A DNA stretch of 64,000 nucleotides from Corynebacterium hansenii (GTDB taxonomy: Bacteria > Actinomycetota > Actinomycetes > Mycobacteriales > Mycobacteriaceae), in NCBI RefSeq assembly GCF_030408795.1, contig NZ_CP047211.1, positions 2,046,001-2,110,000 of the forward strand, written 5' to 3'. Below the pieces are notes generated by a model. It was not told the origin of the DNA. It saw nothing but the letters and a program-made list of their open reading frames with translations, and did not search any database. A program made the translations under genes and the position numbers. Below, one piece after another: positions 51,779-59,797 of the stretch. The stretch's first letter is position 1, and each line of letters opens with the position of its first letter.

Positions 51779-52231
51779 ATGACCATCCCCCAGCTGCCCG
51801 CCGTCGCCCGCGACGTTCTGGGCCTCATCGCCCGCATCGGCCTCGGCGTCGTTCTGCTCGCCCACGGCTGGCAGAAGCTGTTCGACTGGACCATGGCCGG
51901 CACGCAGGCCGGGTTCGAGAAGATGGGCGCGCCCGTCCCGGCGCTGTCCGCCTGGATCGCGGCGATCGTCGAATTCGGCGGCGGCCTGCTGATCCTGATC
52001 GGCGCGTTCCAGGCGATCGTGGGCATCGTCGTCGCTCTGCTGATGTCCGGCGCCTGGGCCATCGCCCACACCGGCAACGGCCTGTTCGTCGCGAACGGCG
52101 GTCCGGAGCTGGTCATCGTCATCGGCGCCGGCGCGCTGTTCCTGGCGGCGTTCGGATCGGGCCGCTTCTCCGTGGATGCGGTTCTTGCTTCGCGACGGGC
52201 CCGCCGCACCGCCACCGCCGCCGAGGCCTAA
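51779..52231 (+). CDS. DoxX family membrane protein
   Basis: A 150-aa four-helix membrane protein. IARIGLGVVLLAHGWQKLFD is the DoxX signature helix, TQAGFEKMGAPVPALSAWIA the loop, and EFGGGLLILIGAFQAIVGIV plus ALLMSGAWAIAHTGNGLFV the later helices. DoxX proteins are associated with redox or thiol homeostasis (MRC complex with SodA in mycobacteria) or act as quinone-related subunits; no partner is adjacent. TAAGGAG lies 8 bases upstream of the ATG. The gene overlaps the converging small gene by 4 bases. A GCTTCGCGACG word occurs near its end (52187-52197). Confidence 0.9.
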   Translation: MTIPQLPAVARDVLGLIARIGLGVVLLAHGWQKLFDWTMAGTQAGFEKMGAPVPALSAWIAAIVEFGGGLLILIGAFQAIVGIVVALLMSGAWAIAHTGNGLFVANGGPELVIVIGAGALFLAAFGSGRFSVDAVLASRRARRTATAAEA

Positions 52232-52437
52232 GCGTCGGCCGGGGGCTTGCCCCAGTCGTCGTCTTCCTCGTCCCAATCGTCGGCGGCCTCGTTGCGGGCG
52301 GCGACGCGCTCCATCGCGGCGCGGGCCTCGGCCTCCGTCGCGTAGGGCCCCATCCGGTCGTCCCAGCCGCTCTGCTTCCCGCGGGTCACTTCGCCGGTCG
52401 AGGGCTTGTAGTACCAATCCTTGGCGTCGTCGGCCAT
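52228..52437 (-). CDS. Small conserved SPOR-like protein
   Basis: A 69-aa acidic cytoplasmic protein of a type conserved in actinobacteria. DWYYKPSTGEVTRGKQSGWD then RMGPYATEAEARAAMERVAA resembles a compact SPOR-like fold, and the tail is Asp/Trp-rich (DDWDEEDDDWGKPP). AGGAGG seven bases before the ATG is one of the strongest ribosome-binding sites in the window, which argues for real and strong expression. Function unknown. Confidence 0.85.
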   Translation of the reverse strand: MADDAKDWYYKPSTGEVTRGKQSGWDDRMGPYATEAEARAAMERVAARNEAADDWDEEDDDWGKPPADA

Positions 52438-52724
52438 GTCATCCTCCTGGGATCGTCGCGGTGGCGCGGCGGCCGCGTGCCCGGCATCGGGGTCGCCGCG
52501 GCCGACGGGCCGGTTGTGTCCAGGTTACCCGCGGGTACTATCTCTGGACATGGCTCGCGGCGACGCGGCCCCGACGATGATCCGTCCCACCCCTCCGGCA
52601 CCCCGTGCCCCGCGGCTGTGTCCGCCTCCGCCCGCGCGAGCGAGCGGTGGCGGGAGGGACCCCGGATCCGACGGTGGCCGCGGCGCCGCCGCGCCCGTCC
52701 ACCATCCCCGTCGAAAGGTCCCCG

Positions 52725-53894
52725 ATGCCCGTCCCCGCCGCCGTCGAACGAGTCCGCGAGTCCGCGGGGCCGGACGCGACGATCGCGCATGCGCCGGGAT
52801 CGGTGGAACTGCTCGGCGAGACCTGCGCCGCCACCGGCGGCATGCTGCTGGCCACCGCGCTGCCCGCTTCCGTCGCCGTGGCCCTGGAACCGAACGACTC
52901 CGGCGAGCTGACGGTCATCTCCGCGAAGACGGGCGAGGAAACCTCGCTGCCCATGCCCGATTCCGTGCCGGAGGCGTACCCGGCGGAGGTCACCGCGGTC
53001 GCGGCGGCCATCGTGGCGCTGCAGCACACCATGCATCTGATCCCCCGCACCGATTCGGGAATCACGGTGCGCTGGGCGTCGAACATCCCGGGCGGGCGGG
53101 GCCTCGGCGAGATCGCGGCGCTGCAGTCCGCGGTGGCGCTGGCGGCCAACGCCAGGTGGGGCGACCGCGACGACGTGCCCACCCGCGCCCGGCTGGCCGC
53201 CGCCCTCCACGAGGCCTCCGCCGCGCACTACGGCGCCCACTGGCCGCTGCACCCGTACACCGCGGCGCTGCGCAGCCGCCCGGATTCGGTGCTGACCTGC
53301 AATCACTCCGACGAGGCCGTCACCCAGACCCCGCGGCCGGACAACCTGGCGCTGATGGTCGCCTACTCCCCCGACATCACCGGCGCGTCGCCGCAGGTGG
53401 AGCGCCACGAGTTCTTCGCGGAGGCCTGCTCCGCCTTCGGGGTGCCCACCCTCCACGGCCTGCCCGAGGCCCAGCCGCGCGTGCTCGAGTGGGTCCGCGC
53501 CCGCCGCGAGGTCAACCCCGACGACGACGCCCCGACGGTGGGCCGCGCCACCCAGTGGCTCGACGACGCCTCGGGCTGCTCCGACCGCGCCCGCGCCGTG
53601 TCCGCGCACCTGCGGCATGGCGACGCCGCCGCCGCGATGGCCGGCGTCGCCCACGACGTGTCGGTGCGCGACACCGCCCCGTCGTGCGATTCGCCGCTCG
53701 GCCGCCTGGTCGAGGCGCTGGACGGTTTCGACGCCGTGGCCCGCTGCTGCCCCGCCCGCGGCGCCGCCGTGGTCGTGTGGGCGCATGCCGACGACGCCGA
53801 CGACGTCGAGGCCGCCCTCCGCCGCGGCGGATCGGTGATGCGCATCGAGGGCACCGACGCCGGCGACGCCGTCGATTCGCCGTTCCAGGGCTGA
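52725..53894 (+). CDS. GHMP-kinase (GalK)-like protein with degenerate motifs
   Basis: A 389-aa protein with the layout of galactokinase but weak catalytic motifs. The N-terminal motif reads HAPGSVELLGETCAATGGML where GalK has a GRVNLIGEH-type sequence. The ATP-binding motif 2 reads SNIPGGRGLGEIAALQSAVA, so the G-L-S-S-S-A serines are replaced by Gly-Glu-Ile. Motif 3 near the C terminus (GAAVVVWAHADDADDVEAAL) lacks the usual Gly-Gly-Gly loop. I therefore read it as a GHMP-fold protein that may have lost kinase activity. Start ATG 52725 has GAAAGG upstream. Position after the CYTH/CHAD and DoxX genes matches a conserved corynebacterial order. Confidence 0.75.
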   Translation: MPVPAAVERVRESAGPDATIAHAPGSVELLGETCAATGGMLLATALPASVAVALEPNDSGELTVISAKTGEETSLPMPDSVPEAYPAEVTAVAAAIVALQHTMHLIPRTDSGITVRWASNIPGGRGLGEIAALQSAVALAANARWGDRDDVPTRARLAAALHEASAAHYGAHWPLHPYTAALRSRPDSVLTCNHSDEAVTQTPRPDNLALMVAYSPDITGASPQVERHEFFAEACSAFGVPTLHGLPEAQPRVLEWVRARREVNPDDDAPTVGRATQWLDDASGCSDRARAVSAHLRHGDAAAAMAGVAHDVSVRDTAPSCDSPLGRLVEALDGFDAVARCCPARGAAVVVWAHADDADDVEAALRRGGSVMRIEGTDAGDAVDSPFQG

Positions 53895-54438
53895 GTTCCC
53901 GCCCGGTCGGCCCGGTCGGCGCGGCCGGCATCGACTGGGTGTCGTGTCCCGTGACGTTGCGATCGGCTTCTGCGGCGGTCGAGCCGTCCCGCCACCGCGA
54001 CCTCGCGGGACGAAACGGCTAACCCACCCTGAATGGCGCCCGGCCTGCGCCACCTCCCCGGGGCGCACCGATTAACCCACCTCGAATAGCGCCGGCCGCC
54101 GCTACCTTCGCGGCTAACCCACCCCGAATGCGCAGACCCACCCGCTGTAACAGGTGGGTGTGCGTATTCGGGGTGGGTTTAGGTGAGGGGTGGTGCACCG
54201 ACCGGGTGAACGGGGTGCGGTGCACCAACCAGGCGGACGGGGCTCGACACCCCGACCGGGTGGACGGGGCGCGGTGCTTCCGTGGCCGCGATTCTCCGGG
54301 CGTCATCACCCCAGCACGCGCCGTCCGCAACCTCACGGGTCATGACGGCTAATCCGCCGACCAGTAGTCCGCCGACCAGGCAAGCACGCGCCTGGACTGC
54401 TCCCCCGGCCCCGCCGGACCCGCCCAGTCGGCTCCCCG
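53895..54438. repeat. Repeat-filled 544-bp gap between convergent genes
   Basis: Direct copies of TAACCCACCYYGAAT start near 54019, 54073 and 54115, with an inverted copy ending at 54179. Three 27-bp tandem units follow at 54192, 54219 and 54246 (start GGTGCACCGACCGGGTGAAC). I see no gene with family resemblance; short open frames here translate the repeats only. Confidence 0.75.
54116..54179. terminator. Long 27-bp stem hairpin between galK-like and RNB genes
   Basis: Bases 54116-54142 pair with 54153-54179 (25 of 27 positions) around a 10-nt loop CGCTGTAACA, flanked by TTT on the right. As the neighbouring genes converge, it likely works as a bidirectional terminator. Confidence 0.7.
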
Positions 54439-55911
54439 CTAATCCGCCGGCCAGCCGAACACCACCCGCGGCTCCAGTGGGTTCGACGGGTCCGCGGTGA
54501 CCAGGCTGATCCGCTGGGAGGTGCCCTCGGCGGGCACGCCCTCCCCTGCGGTGGCGCGGCACGTCGCGAACACCGGCGGCTCGAACACGAACACCTCGAC
54601 TTCCTCGCCGCGGTCGTGGAGCACCGCCGAATCGAAGGCCATGCCCACCCACGGCTCGAGCACGACGGCCTCGGTCAGATCCAGGCACGCCCGGTCGACG
54701 CGCGAAGCCAGCTGGCCCGACGTCGCCATCGTCGAGATCGCCTCGTCGACTCCGGCGCCCACCCACTCCGGCACCTCCACGGTTTCGGTCTCGCCGCGCC
54801 GGTGGGCGGCGATGGCCAGGCAATACTCCAGCCCGAACCTGTCGATGAGCCTGCGCAGCGGCGCCGTCACGTGCGCATATGGCCCTCCGACGCCGGAATG
54901 CACGGGCGCGGCGGACGGATCGGCGGCCGGGCCGTCGTCAAGCGACCCCAACCGCTCGTAGCCGGACCCGCGCAGCAGGCGCGTGGCGTCCTTCATCACG
55001 GCCATCCCCCGCGCCGATTCGGCGTCGACGCCCGCGAGGAACGCGCTGACCTCGGCGATCCCGGCGTCGTCGGGCAGGTCGTAGCCCAGCGCCCGCGCGG
55101 CGACGCGGAACTCGGCCAGCGCCTCCTCCCCCGCCGGTCGCAACGTCCGCAGCACGCCGACGCCGGCCTCCGCCATCATCCGGCCCGCGACCATGCCCGC
55201 CAACAGCGAAATCTCCGAATTGTGGTCCATCGCCGGCGGCCGCGCATCCAGGTGCAGCTCCCACCGCCCGTCGCCCGTCGGCGCGACGGTCTGCGAGGGC
55301 AGGCGCAGGTTGATCGCTTCACGACGCAGCGCCGACCCCTGCCTCGCCCGGCCGACCTCGGGCAACGCCGCAATGGAGGGGTGCGGCTCACCCGCGTCGA
55401 ACGACTCCTGCACCTCCACGTACTCCAGCCGCGCCACCGACCGCACCAGCGCGGGATACACGTCGCATTCGGCCGGCTCGCCGTCGGCGCCGACGACGAT
55501 GTCCCACACGATGGCGGGGCGGTCGACGTCGGGAAGCAAGCTGCCCAGGCCCTCCGACAGGGCCGCCGGGTGCAGGCGCGTCGGCTCATCCGGCAGATAA
55601 ATGGTCTGGCCGCGGCGCATGGCCTCGCGCGCAGTCGGCGAGTCCGGGTCGAGCAGCCCGCCGACGTCCGCGATGGCGTACAGGACGCGCCAGCCGCCGC
55701 CCCCGAGCTCGCTCAAATGCATCGCCTGATCCAGATCCATCGAACCGGGCGGGTCGATGGTGACGAAGGGAACGTCGCGCATGTCCTTCCGCGACGCCCG
55801 GCGATCGGCCGCCGCGGCCGCATCGGCGTGGACCTCCGGGGCGAACGTCTCCGGCACCCCGAACTCGCGGGCGACGGCGCGGAAATCGAGGGCCGCTGCA
55901 TAGAGCTTCAT
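54439..55911 (-). CDS. RNB domain (RNase II/R-type) ribonuclease
   Basis: A 490-aa 3'-5' exoribonuclease candidate. The active-site loop is FVTIDPPGSMDLDQAMHLSE (about 48-67): three Mg-binding aspartates are present, while the fourth position (D210 in E. coli RNase II) is Gln. WRVLYAIADVGGLLDPDSPT and MRRGQTIYLPDEPTRLHP follow, then PYAHVTAPLRRLIDRFGLEY carries the conserved T-x-P-L-R-R-x-x-D motif. No cold-shock or S1 RNA-binding domains are recognisable, so it is a minimal form as in other actinobacteria. Start MKLYAAALDF at 55911; divergent from trpB2 across 81 bp. CGTCGTCAAGC (54933-54943) encodes SLDDG in a loop. Confidence 0.88.
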   Translation of the reverse strand: MKLYAAALDFRAVAREFGVPETFAPEVHADAAAAADRRASRKDMRDVPFVTIDPPGSMDLDQAMHLSELGGGGWRVLYAIADVGGLLDPDSPTAREAMRRGQTIYLPDEPTRLHPAALSEGLGSLLPDVDRPAIVWDIVVGADGEPAECDVYPALVRSVARLEYVEVQESFDAGEPHPSIAALPEVGRARQGSALRREAINLRLPSQTVAPTGDGRWELHLDARPPAMDHNSEISLLAGMVAGRMMAEAGVGVLRTLRPAGEEALAEFRVAARALGYDLPDDAGIAEVSAFLAGVDAESARGMAVMKDATRLLRGSGYERLGSLDDGPAADPSAAPVHSGVGGPYAHVTAPLRRLIDRFGLEYCLAIAAHRRGETETVEVPEWVGAGVDEAISTMATSGQLASRVDRACLDLTEAVVLEPWVGMAFDSAVLHDRGEEVEVFVFEPPVFATCRATAGEGVPAEGTSQRISLVTADPSNPLEPRVVFGWPAD

Positions 55912-55992
55912 GTCCGCCGAGCCTAATGGCGAACGCCGCCGACGGCGCCGGATAGCCTGTGGGGGTTCACTTCGCACTACACAGGAGCACAC

Positions 55993-57387
55993 ATGACCGC
56001 GCAGGCCACGCCCGCAAACGAGATGACCAAGGCCATCCTCCCCGATTCGGCGCTGCCGACCCACTGGTACAACCTCGCCGCCGACTTCCCCGAGCCGCTG
56101 CCGCCGCACCTGCACCCGGGGACGCGCAAGCCGCTGAAGCCGGAGGAAATGGAGCCGATCTTCGCGTCCGGACTGGTCGAGCAGGAGTTCTCCACCGACC
56201 GGTGGATCGAGATCCCCGAACCGATCCGCGAAATCTACCGCCTGTGGAGGCCCGCCCCGCTGGCCCGCGCCCGCCGCCTGGAGAAGGAGCTGGGCACCTC
56301 CGCCCGCATCTACTACAAGAACGAGTCCGTCTCCCCGATCGGTTCGCACAAGCCGAACACGTCGGTGGCGCAGGCGTACTACAACAAGCTCGACGGCATC
56401 TCGAACCTGACCACCGAGACCGGCGCCGGCCAGTGGGGCGCGTCGCTGTCCTTCGCGGCCGGGTTCTTCGGCCTGGGCGTCGAGGTGTGGCAGGTCCGCG
56501 CGTCGTACGACTCGAAGCCGTACCGCCGCATGCTCATGGAGGTCTACGGCGGGTCGGTGCACCCGTCGCCGTCGAACCTGACGGAGGCCGGCCGCGCGAT
56601 GCTGGAGAAGGACCCCGACACCCCGGGTTCGCTGGGCATGGCCGTGTCGGAGGCCATCGAGGTCGCCGTCAAGGGCGACAATTCGCGTTATGCGCTGGGC
56701 AGCGTGCTCAACCACGTGATGCTGCACCAGACGATCATCGGCCAGGAGGCCGCCGCGCAGCTGGCCATGTTCGGCGAGTCCGGGCCGGACGTGGTGGTGG
56801 GCTGCGCGGGCGGCGGGTCGAACCTGGCCGGCCTGACGTTCCCGTTCATCGGGCATTCGCTGACCGGTTCCGTGCTTGACGACGGCGGCCGTTCCTCCTC
56901 CCCGACCGACCGGTCGGGGACCCGCCGGGATCCGTCGGAGTTCCTGCGCGACGGCGCGCCCCGCATCGTCGCCGCCGAGCCCGCGAAGTGCCCGTCGCTG
57001 ACGGAGGGCGAATACCGCTACGACCACGGCGACGTCGCGGGCCTGACGCCGCTGCTGAAGATGCACACCCTGGGCCAGGATTTCGTGCCGGACCCGATCC
57101 ACGCGGGCGGCCTGCGCTACCACGCGATGGCGCCGATGGTGTCGCACGCCGTGGAGCTGGGCCTGATGGAGACCACCACCGTCGAGCAGGAGGACGCGTT
57201 CGCCGCGGGCGTGCGTTTCGCGCGCTGCGAGGGCACCGTCCCCGCGCCGGAGTCCAATCACGCCATCGCGGCGGCGTGCGTCGAGGCGGAGAAGCACAAG
57301 GGCGAGCCGGGCACCGGCCCCGTCATCCTGATCGGCCTGTCGGGCAACGGTTTCCTGGATCTGCCCGCGTACTCGCAGTTCCTGTAA
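55993..57387 (+). CDS. trpB2: Tryptophan synthase beta chain-like TrpB2
   Basis: PLP enzyme of 464 aa of the TrpB2 class, which lacks a dedicated TrpA partner and condenses indole (or phosphoserine-derived aminoacrylate) with serine. The class-specific N terminus WYNLAADFPEPLPPHLHPGT is present. The PLP lysine is in SPIGSHKPNTSVAQAYYN, ETGAGQWGASLSFAAGFFG is the AGQ loop and VGCAGGGSNLAGL the phosphate loop. A hydrophilic insertion (VLDDGGRSSSPTDRSGTRRD, about 295-320) follows the phosphate loop and starts with a dispersed-word copy (56874-56884). No trp biosynthesis genes are close. Start ATG 55993. Confidence 0.92.
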   Translation: MTAQATPANEMTKAILPDSALPTHWYNLAADFPEPLPPHLHPGTRKPLKPEEMEPIFASGLVEQEFSTDRWIEIPEPIREIYRLWRPAPLARARRLEKELGTSARIYYKNESVSPIGSHKPNTSVAQAYYNKLDGISNLTTETGAGQWGASLSFAAGFFGLGVEVWQVRASYDSKPYRRMLMEVYGGSVHPSPSNLTEAGRAMLEKDPDTPGSLGMAVSEAIEVAVKGDNSRYALGSVLNHVMLHQTIIGQEAAAQLAMFGESGPDVVVGCAGGGSNLAGLTFPFIGHSLTGSVLDDGGRSSSPTDRSGTRRDPSEFLRDGAPRIVAAEPAKCPSLTEGEYRYDHGDVAGLTPLLKMHTLGQDFVPDPIHAGGLRYHAMAPMVSHAVELGLMETTTVEQEDAFAAGVRFARCEGTVPAPESNHAIAAACVEAEKHKGEPGTGPVILIGLSGNGFLDLPAYSQFL

Positions 57388-57607
57388 GAGGCCACGCGGC
57401 GCGGGGCGCGGGTTTTCCGCCGGGTTCCGGGGGAAACGCGCGGGCCGGGCCGTCGTCAAGCACGTGCGCAAGCGAGCTCGGGCCGTCGCAAAGCACGTGC
57501 GCGGCCGGGCTCGGCCGGGCCCAACCGCGTGACCCGCGCCCACCCCCGCCCTCGGGTGCCGGGAAATTCGACGGAACCGGGGCGCGCCGGGCGGCGTCCA
57601 AAGGGGC
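57388..57607 (+). repeat. Gap with duplicated CGTCGNNAAGCACGTGCGC segment
   Basis: Two copies of a 19-base segment, CGTCGTCAAGCACGTGCGC (57451-57469) and CGTCGCAAAGCACGTGCGC (57484-57502), both start with the dispersed word. No gene. Confidence 0.7.
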
Positions 57608-58627
57608 ATGAACCCCATTCGAGGAATCACCGACGCCGACCGCGTCGCACTGTCGCGCGGGCACCGGGCCGGCGACCTGCACCGCATCCGCCCCAACAGC
57701 TTCTACCCCGCCGACCAGTGGGACGCACTCGACGACCACGGCAAACGGCGGCTCCGGCACATCGCCGCCGCCGACGCCCACACCGGCATGGTGTTGATCG
57801 GGCGAAGCGCCGCGCTGATGCATGGCCTGGACGTGCTCGACGCCGACGGCCTCCGGGGCGACGCCCTGGACCGTGCCCCGGCGCGTGACGTCATTGAGCT
57901 CGCCCACCCCACCCGCAGGCGGTCGGCGACCATCGGCGATGTACGCGAAAGCCGACTGACCTGGGGTCCCGGCGACCTGGTCCGGGTCGATGGCCGTCTG
58001 GTCACCGGCGTCGGCGCTACCGTCGCGGACATTCGGCTGCGCCACGGGTTCCGGCAGGGCCTTACGGCGGCGGACTCCGCCCTGCGCCTCGGGCATTCGA
58101 ATATCGACCTCGCGCGGGCGGCGGCGCGCAGCCGGGATCCGCGCGCGGCGCTGGAAACCATCGCGATGGCCTCGGCGTCGGCCGACAGCGCGGCCGAGTC
58201 ACTCGCGCGGGCACAGTTCATCGAGGCCGGGTTGCCCGCGCCCGAGCTGCAGACCTGGGTGTTCGACGAACGCGGCGTGCTCATCTGCCGCGTCGACATG
58301 GCCTACCGCGACTGGCCCGTCATCTTCGAGGTCCACGGCGAAGAAAAGTTCACCGGGACCTACGGCGACCCCCGCGACCGGGTGCGGCGCGAATGGCGGC
58401 GCGAGAAGGAGCTCATCGACGTCGGCCTGACCCCCGTGCGCATCGACTGGATCGACCTGATGACGGAAAACGCCGTGGTCAAAGCCCGCGAGGCCCTGAA
58501 GCGCGGCGAAAAGGCGCTGGCCCGCGGCGAGACGTTCCGGGGGTCGTTCGTCCGGTTCGGCGAGCGGTGGCCGGAGGGATTCCGGACGCGGAAGCAGGAT
58601 TTCGAGGCGCGACGTCGGGACAGCTGA
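57608..58627 (+). CDS. AbiEi-like / DUF559-like putative nuclease protein
   Basis: A 339-aa protein of a type common in corynebacteria, often annotated as AbiEi-family antitoxin-like or DUF559. The N terminus (SRGHRAGDLHRIRPNSFYPA) and VLIGRSAALMHGLDVLDAD resemble the AbiEi winged-helix plus nucleotidyltransferase-antitoxin layout. The C-terminal part resembles Vsr/DUF559 PD-(D/E)XK folds: ESLARAQFIEAGLPAPELQT, then RVDMAYRDWPVIFEVHGEE, with an Asp and Glu in the expected D...ExH arrangement, and RREKELIDVGLTPVRIDWID. No AbiEii toxin gene is adjacent. Activity is unproven. Confidence 0.65.
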   Translation: MNPIRGITDADRVALSRGHRAGDLHRIRPNSFYPADQWDALDDHGKRRLRHIAAADAHTGMVLIGRSAALMHGLDVLDADGLRGDALDRAPARDVIELAHPTRRRSATIGDVRESRLTWGPGDLVRVDGRLVTGVGATVADIRLRHGFRQGLTAADSALRLGHSNIDLARAAARSRDPRAALETIAMASASADSAAESLARAQFIEAGLPAPELQTWVFDERGVLICRVDMAYRDWPVIFEVHGEEKFTGTYGDPRDRVRREWRREKELIDVGLTPVRIDWIDLMTENAVVKAREALKRGEKALARGETFRGSFVRFGERWPEGFRTRKQDFEARRRDS

Positions 58628-59186
58628 CGCCGTAGCCGGATCACCGGCTCGACGGCGGGCCAACTGTCGCGGAAATCGTCTCTGCGGCCTCGAGCCGCGG
58701 CCCGAGGAGTCGCGTACCCGCTCGTCGCCGCTGAGGCGATCGCGACCCACGCAACGCCAGTCACACGCGCCACAAGTACCCATCACCGCGTTCAAACTGA
58801 AACACGCGCGCGGCAAAACACCTGGTCATTTGCCGGCCCGGTGTTTCAACTTGAACGCAAACGACCGATGTTGGGGCTGGTGTGACTCGCACCCTCCCAG
58901 CAAGCGGGCCAGCGGCCACGCCTGCGCGACGTTGGGCGGAATAGGTCGGCGCGACCGAGTTTGCCGAAACAATCACGCGACCGGAGCAACGGAATCGGCC
59001 GGCAGAGCCGGCGCGGCCACTCGATCGACGCGACGCGCGCAATCGAAGTAACGCGTGCGGCCAAAGTGGCGGGCCGCAGCCGGAAACAGCCGCCGCCCTA
59101 CCCGCACAACCAAAACGCCCCCGAGGTAGTCAACCCCCGAAGAGTCCGGGGTGGACAACCCCCGAAGTACCCGAAGTAACGGTGAA
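58628..59186. other. 558-bp gap with nested inverted repeat
   Basis: Between the AbiEi-like gene and rnpB there is no plausible coding gene. The notable structure is at 58788-58858. Near 59129-59170, immediately downstream of the rnpB 3' end, there are short direct repeats around CCCCCGAAG. Confidence 0.5.
58788..58858. repeat. Nested inverted repeat (cruciform-like element)
   Basis: GCGTTCAAACTGAAACAC (58788-58805) is complementary to GTGTTTCAACTTGAACGC (58841-58858) at 16 of 18 positions. Inside lies a second perfect stem CGGCAAA (58811-58817) / TTTGCCG (58829-58835). The AT-rich outer arms contrast with the region. Could be an operator, a structured RNA or an old mobile-element remnant. 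Confidence 0.65.
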
Positions 59187-59633
59187 CGAGCCGGCCTGTG
59201 AGCCGGATTCTGTTCCCGCCGGTCCTTTCGGCGCCGGCGGGCGATGACCATCCATCTCGACGCACCATTGCTGGGCGCCTGAAGCGGCTTACCCTCGGAC
59301 TCGGGCGGGCGCCCTCGATCGTCCGAGCAGGCACACCGCGCGAACGTGGTGCGCCCTCTTGCCTTGCTCCCGGTGGGGTTTACCGAGCCGCCGCAGTCAC
59401 CTGCGGCGCTGGTGCGCTCTTACCGCACCTTTTCACCCTTACCCGGTGCGTAGCGGACGAATCCGCGCCGCCCGGGCGGTTTGTTTTCTGTGGCACTTTC
59501 CCGCGGGTCGCCCCGGGTTGCCGTTAGCAACCACCGTGCCCTGTGGAGTCCGGACTTTCCTCGGCGCCGGGCCGGGCCCACCTCGCGGTGCGCTGGTCCC
59601 CGTGCCGCGGTCATCCGGCCGGCTCGCTCACGT
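59187..59633 (-). ncRNA. rnpB: RNase P RNA (class A)
   Basis: Catalytic RNA that matures tRNA 5' ends. On the minus strand the conserved parts appear in order: GAGGAAAGTCCGGACTCCAC (start of the P4 region, near 59546-59565), GGTGGTTGCTAACGGCAACC, CAGTGCCACAGAAAACAAAC, GGTAAGGGTGAAAAGGTGCG and GTAAGAGCGCACCAG. AGCGGCTCGGTAAACCCCAC and finally ACAGAATCCGGCTCACAGG near 59197-59215, the second P4 strand, follow. The terminal stem pairs GAGCCGGCC-type sequence at both ends, which sets the limits to within about 10 bases. Location between the AbiEi-like gene and the histidine phosphatase fits corynebacterial synteny. Confidence 0.93.
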
Positions 59634-59797
59634 GGTGGAACTTTACAGCACGTCGGCGGGATTCCCGTCCGCGGGTTTGTCTGCGCGCTTTGCTTTGCGA
59701 CGCCCACGTCCCCGCCATTCGCCGCCCGAGCCGAACACGAGCCGAACACGAGGCGGACGGCGAGCGGCGAGCGGCGAACTACCCGGCCAGCGGCGAG

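Noticed and set aside
54128..54352. 74-codon plus-strand ORF between the galK-like and RNB genes
   Set aside because: Begins inside the terminator hairpin and runs through 27-bp tandem repeats; no similarity or ribosome-binding site.
57388..57607. Small RNA or attenuator before the AbiEi-like gene
   Set aside because: The duplicated segment explains the apparent structure; no promoter or terminator pair could be seen.
58788..58858. Terminal inverted repeats of an insertion sequence
   Set aside because: Only 35 bases lie between the arms, no transposase and no target duplication seen.
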